Of a DNA stretch of 35,179 bases, positions 31,956-35,179 are shown in pieces. How positions within the stretch are numbered: position 1 is the first letter of the stretch; the number at the start of each line of letters is the position of its first letter. The position numbers and the translations under genes are program-made. Source of the DNA: Stenotrophomonas beteli (lineage in GTDB: Bacteria; Pseudomonadota; Gammaproteobacteria; Xanthomonadales; Xanthomonadaceae); NCBI RefSeq assembly GCF_001431665.1, contig NZ_LLXV01000064.1, positions 1 to 35,179 of the forward strand, read 5' to 3'. The notes under the pieces were generated by a model. The model saw only the letters and a program-made list of their open reading frames with translations, did not search any database and was not told the origin of the DNA.

Positions 31956-33428
31956 TCAGCCGCGCTTGCGGCCGGTCGCCTGCTTGTCCTTGGCGCTGGC
32001 CACCTCGGGGGCGGCCTCGTCGCGGCTGGTCGGTGCCGGGCTCGCATCGGCGTAGATCAGCTTCTCCATGCCCTGGATGCGGGCCATCGCCGGCGCAGTC
32101 TGCGCGCGGAAGGCCACCAGCTCGCCGCCCTTCAGCGGCTCCGGCGGCGGCATGGTCACGGTCAGCGGGTTGCGGTGCTCACCGTTGACGCGGAATTCAT
32201 AGTGCAGGTGCGGGCCGGTGGCCAGGCCGGTCGAGCCGACATAGCCGATCACCGTGCCCTGCGCCACGCGCTGGCCTGTCTTGATGTTCGCAAAGCGCGA
32301 CATGTGCCCGTACAGGGTCGTGTGGCCGCGGCCATGGTCGAGGATCACCACGTTGCCGTAGCCACGCTGCACGCCAGCGAACTGCACGCGGGCGTCGCCG
32401 GCGGCCATGATCGGGGTGCCGGTGCGCGCGGCGTAGTCCACGCCCTTGTGCATGCGCATCTTGCCCAGCACCGGGTGCTTGCGCGCGCCGAAGGTCGAGC
32501 TCAGCCGCGCGAACGGGATCGGCATGCGGATGAAGCTCTTCTTCAGCGAACGGCCGTTGATGTCGTAGTACTCGGACTTGCCGTTACGATCGAAGCGGAA
32601 GCCGGAATAGGTCTTGCCACCGGTGGTGAAGGTCGCCGCCAGGATCTTGCTGGTGTCCACCTTCTCGCCTTCGCGCCAGGTCTCATCCATCACCACGCTG
32701 AAGCGGTCGCCCGGCTGCAGGTCCTTCGAGAAGTCGATGTCGTACTTGAAGATGTCGTCGGTCATCGTCGCGATCGCCGACGGCGACAGCCCGGCCCGGC
32801 GCGCGGCGGCATACAGCGAACTGGTGATCTCACCGCTGGTGACCACGGTGCGCGTGGAGGTCTCGCGCTGGGTCACCTTCTCCTTGATGTCATCGCCGTC
32901 CAGGCTCAACTCGACCCGGTGGTCGGCATCGCGGTCGAAGCGGATGCTGCGCAGGTCGCCGGACAGCGGCATATCGAAGGCGATCTCGGCCCCCGGGCGC
33001 AGCTTGGTCAACGCCTCACGTGCGCCGGGGTGGTCCAGCACCCGGTGCAGGGTGGTGGCCGGGATGCCGGCCTTGTCGAACAGATCGCTCAGGGTCTGGC
33101 CGCGCTGCACGCGCAGCACCTGCCAGCTGTCGCCCGGCACCTGCTGCTGGCGGGCCAGGGCCAGCGGCGGCAACGGCAGCGCCAGGCTGGTGTGGCTGTC
33201 GGCGAACGGCGCGTCGATGGTGTGCGAGAAGCCGGGGACGATCGTTGCCACCAGCGCACCGATGGTCGCGAACAGGCTGGCATGCATCCAATGGCGCCGG
33301 GTCCAGCGTTCATTGAAGGCGGCGGGCAGGTGTTGCCTGAGCTTCCGATGCAGGGCGTTGTCGTGCAGGACGTGAAGGCGTTCCTGGAAGCGCTGCTTGC
33401 GTGCGCGCCCTTGTTCGGAGTTGTGCAT
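31956..33428 (-). CDS. Membrane-anchored M23 family metallopeptidase (MepM-like)
   Basis: 490 residues. A basic cytoplasmic tail, one membrane helix (about 47-66), an OapA/LysM-like segment ([21 protein letters not shown], about 103-150), a middle domain, then the M23 lysostaphin-type domain. Zinc residues are visible: His327 and Asp331 in HKGVDYA, and His407/His409 in HLHYEF. An active LytM endopeptidase cutting peptide cross-links in the periplasm is expected, as for MepM/YebA. A basic tail (TGRKRG) closes the protein. The ATG at 33426-33428 has AGGAAA upstream; the extra 10 codons of open frame are rejected. It is divergent from tyrS, with its own good promoter and terminator. Confidence 0.92.
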   Translation of the reverse strand: MHNSEQGRARKQRFQERLHVLHDNALHRKLRQHLPAAFNERWTRRHWMHASLFATIGALVATIVPGFSHTIDAPFADSHTSLALPLPPLALARQQQVPGDSWQVLRVQRGQTLSDLFDKAGIPATTLHRVLDHPGAREALTKLRPGAEIAFDMPLSGDLRSIRFDRDADHRVELSLDGDDIKEKVTQRETSTRTVVTSGEITSSLYAAARRAGLSPSAIATMTDDIFKYDIDFSKDLQPGDRFSVVMDETWREGEKVDTSKILAATFTTGGKTYSGFRFDRNGKSEYYDINGRSLKKSFIRMPIPFARLSSTFGARKHPVLGKMRMHKGVDYAARTGTPIMAAGDARVQFAGVQRGYGNVVILDHGRGHTTLYGHMSRFANIKTGQRVAQGTVIGYVGSTGLATGPHLHYEFRVNGEHRNPLTVTMPPPEPLKGGELVAFRAQTAPAMARIQGMEKLIYADASPAPTSRDEAAPEVASAKDKQATGRKRG

Positions 33429-33475
33429 CGGCGATTTTTCCTGACGGTCCGGGAGCACGGACCTAAACGCCGGTT

Positions 33476-33504
33476 ACCATAGACACCTGAGAAAACCGCG
33501 TCAA
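33476..33504 (-). promoter_or_regulatory. Sigma70 promoter of the M23 peptidase gene
   Basis: On the minus strand, TTGACG (33504-33499) and TATGGT (33481-33476) are separated by exactly 17 bases. The expected start is about 40 bases before the ATG. Confidence 0.68.
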
Positions 33505-33516
33505 ACCCTTGTGCCC

Positions 33517-33537
33517 ATTGGCTTTTGTGAAGCCAAT
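33517..33537. promoter_or_regulatory. Dyad between mepM-like gene and tyrS
   Basis: ATTGGCTT (33517-33524) and AAGCCAAT (33530-33537) form perfect 8-bp arms with a 5-base loop, 12 bases upstream of the M23 promoter and 57 bases before the tyrS start. It could be an operator for either gene or a leader hairpin for tyrS. Confidence 0.4.
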
Positions 33538-33594
33538 CGGGTTAACTTTGCTTTAACACCCCACACAAGAATCGGCGTTGCCGGGAGTAGTCAC

Positions 33595-34806
33595 GTGTCC
33601 TCGATTGAAGAAGCCCTTGCCCTGATCGGCCGTGGTGCCGACGAGATCCTCAAGCTCGAGGATCTGCGTGCGCGCCTGCAGGAAGGCCGTCCGCTGCGGA
33701 TCAAGGCCGGCTTCGACCCCACCGCGCCGGACCTGCACCTGGGCCACACGGTGCTGCTGAACAAGATGCGCCAGTTCCAGGACCTCGGCCACCAGGTCAT
33801 CTTCCTGATCGGCGACTTCACCGGCATGATCGGCGACCCGTCCGGCAAGAGCCTGACCCGCAAGCCGCTCAGTCGCGAGGACGTGCTGGCCAACGCCCGC
33901 ACCTACGAGGAGCAGGTGTTCAAGGTGCTGGACCGCAGCCGTACCGAAGTCCGCTTCAATTCGGAGTGGTTCGGCAAGATGGGCGCGGCCGACATGATCC
34001 GCCTGGCCGGCCAGCACACCGTGGCGCGCATGCTCGAGCGCGACGACTTCGCCAAGCGCTATGCCGCCCAGCAGTCCATCGCCATCCACGAGTTCCTGTA
34101 CCCGCTGGTGCAGGGCTACGACTCGGTGGCCCTGGAGGCGGACGTCGAGCTCGGCGGCACCGACCAGAAGTTCAACCTGCTGATGGGCCGTGGCCTGCAG
34201 GAACATCACGGCCAGAAGCCGCAGGTGGTGCTGACCATGCCGCTGCTGGAGGGCCTGGACGGCGTCAACAAGATGTCCAAGTCGCTGGGCAACTACATTG
34301 GTATCAGCGAGCCGGCCATCGACATCGTCACCAAGACCATGAAGGTGGACGACACCCTGATGTGGCGCTGGATCGAGCTGCTGTCCTTCGACATCAGCCA
34401 GGCCGAAGCCGTGCAGCTGCGCGAGCAGGTGGCCAACGGTGGCCTGAATCCGCGCGTGGTCAAGCTGCGCCTGGCGCGTGAACTGGCAACCCGCTTCCAC
34501 GACGCCGCAGCGGCCGAGCAGGCCATTGCCGGCTGGGAAGCAGCGGTGACCGGGCAAGGCGACATCACCCAGCTGCCGCTGCAGGATGTGGCGATCCCGG
34601 CCGAGGGCCTGCGTATTGCTGCACTGCTGACCGCGGCCGGCCTGACCCCGAGCAATTCCGAAGCCAACCGCAAGCTCAAGGAGCGCGCGGTCAAGGTAGA
34701 CGGTGAAGTGGTCGAAGACGGCCAGCAGGTGCTGCAGCCGGGCTTCGAGGGCCTGCTGCAGGTCGGCAAGCGTACTTTCGCCCGCGTGCGCCTGGTCGCT
34801 GCCTGA
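33595..34806 (+). CDS. tyrS: Tyrosine--tRNA ligase
   Basis: 403 residues, a class I synthetase that charges tRNA-Tyr. Seen: the Rossmann start [20 protein letters not shown] with HIGH-type HLGH at 48-51, [37 protein letters not shown] at 226-230 (KMSKSLGN), and a C-terminal S4 RNA-binding domain ([21 protein letters not shown]). The start is GTG at 33595, with GGGAG 7 bases upstream; the 28-codon extension of the open frame is not conserved. A stable hairpin follows the stop, then the promoter region of a probable rRNA operon. Confidence 0.97.
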   Translation: MSSIEEALALIGRGADEILKLEDLRARLQEGRPLRIKAGFDPTAPDLHLGHTVLLNKMRQFQDLGHQVIFLIGDFTGMIGDPSGKSLTRKPLSREDVLANARTYEEQVFKVLDRSRTEVRFNSEWFGKMGAADMIRLAGQHTVARMLERDDFAKRYAAQQSIAIHEFLYPLVQGYDSVALEADVELGGTDQKFNLLMGRGLQEHHGQKPQVVLTMPLLEGLDGVNKMSKSLGNYIGISEPAIDIVTKTMKVDDTLMWRWIELLSFDISQAEAVQLREQVANGGLNPRVVKLRLARELATRFHDAAAAEQAIAGWEAAVTGQGDITQLPLQDVAIPAEGLRIAALLTAAGLTPSNSEANRKLKERAVKVDGEVVEDGQQVLQPGFEGLLQVGKRTFARVRLVAA

Positions 34807-34811
34807 GACAA

Positions 34812-34841
34812 GGGAAGGGCCGGCGCCAGCCGGCCCTTCCT
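34812..34841 (+). terminator. Hairpin terminator of tyrS
   Basis: GGAAGGGCCGGC (34813-34824), GCCA loop, and its complement (34829-34840) make a 12-bp stem, with a possible G-T pair at 34812-34841. The tail (TTATGCTCTT) is only moderately T-rich. It starts 6 bases after the stop. Confidence 0.75.
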
Positions 34842-34850
34842 TATGCTCTT

Positions 34851-34874
34851 GTAGAGCCAAGCCCACGCTTGGCT
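34851..34874. repeat. SMAG/REP-type element
   Basis: GTAG (34851-34854), AGCCAAGC (34855-34862), CCAC loop, GCTTGGCT (34867-34874). The same layout as at 26694 and 30702, with a compensated C-to-T/G-to-A change in the stem, which supports selection on the hairpin. Confidence 0.68.
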
Positions 34875-35068
34875 GCGCTTCGCGGGTTCCTACCGCGGCG
34901 CGATGGATGAACGGATGCAACATCCGGTGAAAAAAATCGCCACACCCCCTTCACAAATGATGGGAATAGGGACATACTTCTCCTCCCCCGTCGCAGGGGT
35001 CGCCACCAAGGCGCTTCAGCGACAACAGGGCGCCCACCACCGCCGAACGAGATGATCGAACGAAGGTG
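34875..35068. other. Gene-free stretch upstream of the rRNA-type promoter
   Basis: No credible open frame, RNA gene or long repeat is visible on either strand. One weak promoter candidate exists: TTCACA (34950-34955) and CATACT (34973-34978), 17 bases apart. An A-run lies at 34929-34935. The region would be the upstream activating part of an rRNA operon if that call is right. Confidence 0.4.
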
Positions 35069-35179
35069 TTGACGGACTGAAAAAGTCTGGCATAATGGGC
35101 GGCTCGCTACGAAGGAAACTTCGCAGCACACGGGAACGGCGCTGAGGCCGCTTCCCCGGATCTTTGAAAGTATGCGCAG
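35069..35179 (+). promoter_or_regulatory. Probable rRNA operon promoter and leader
   Basis: TTGACG (35069-35074) and CATAAT (35091-35096) with a 16-base spacer, then a very GC-rich discriminator (GGGCGGCTCGC), typical of stringently controlled rRNA promoters. The leader forms a hairpin with GAAA tetraloop (35110-35123, CGAAG/CTTCG) and a second stem (35132-35140 with 35147-35156, one bulge). Near the end, ATCTTTGAAAG (35160-35170) resembles a boxA antitermination site. The 16S rRNA gene itself is not in the window. Confidence 0.65.

Noticed and set aside
34841..35131. 96-codon minus-strand open frame after tyrS
   Set aside because: It crosses a SMAG element and the rRNA-type promoter, and has no ribosome site or family likeness.

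Overview
The window reads as chromosomal DNA of a Stenotrophomonas, most likely the S. maltophilia complex. Grounds: high GC, an Ax21-family protein, an xth(ampN)-ampG pair like the one described in S. maltophilia, and several intergenic GTAG-headed hairpins of the SMAG (REP) type. These are recognition calls made by eye; no database search was run. Nearly all of the window is ordinary, densely packed core genome. No phage, insertion sequence, CRISPR array or tRNA gene was seen.

Layout. 1-5000: the last codons of a plus-strand DUF1428 gene meet a convergent DUF1428 gene in a 21-bp perfect inverted repeat. A secreted S9 prolyl-oligopeptidase-type peptidase, the Ax21 outer-membrane protein, an orphan LuxR-type regulator with a degenerate receiver, and a DUF6165 gene follow. 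5100-9850: a TorF-type porin, an MFS exporter divergent from its LysR regulator, a DUF1456 (YehS-like) gene, a small secreted protein of unknown function and a YdfG-like dehydrogenase. 9900-18400: a SPOR/FtsN-like protein and argS; radC with a second, intact orphan LuxR-type regulator upstream; then, divergently, coaBC-dut and a long phosphomannomutase/phosphoglucomutase with a membrane-anchored N-terminal module.

18400-26700: a complete kdpFABCDE high-affinity potassium uptake operon on the minus strand. It includes a 30-codon kdpF and a candidate KdpE operator, and it is flanked by a large palindromic repeat on one side and an inverted SMAG pair on the other. 26770-28111: pyrE followed by a secreted coiled-coil protein. 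28274-33428: genes of cell-wall turnover and recycling, namely xth/ampN with ampG (muropeptide permease), an orphan ribbon-helix-helix protein, anmK, and a membrane-anchored M23 endopeptidase. 33595-34806: tyrS. The last 110 bases carry a strong sigma70 promoter, a GC-rich discriminator, two hairpins and a boxA-like motif, as expected for the leader of a ribosomal RNA operon whose 16S gene would begin just beyond the window.

The most interesting points are: the 96-bp nested palindrome at 18463-18558; the sensor-like membrane module fused to a sugar-phosphate mutase; the Glu in place of the catalytic Cys of CoaC; the pseudo-receiver regulator; the tail-to-tail DUF1428 pair; the orphan antitoxin-like gene; and a terminator whose T-tract runs directly into the anmK start codon. 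I found no clear previously undescribed multi-gene system.
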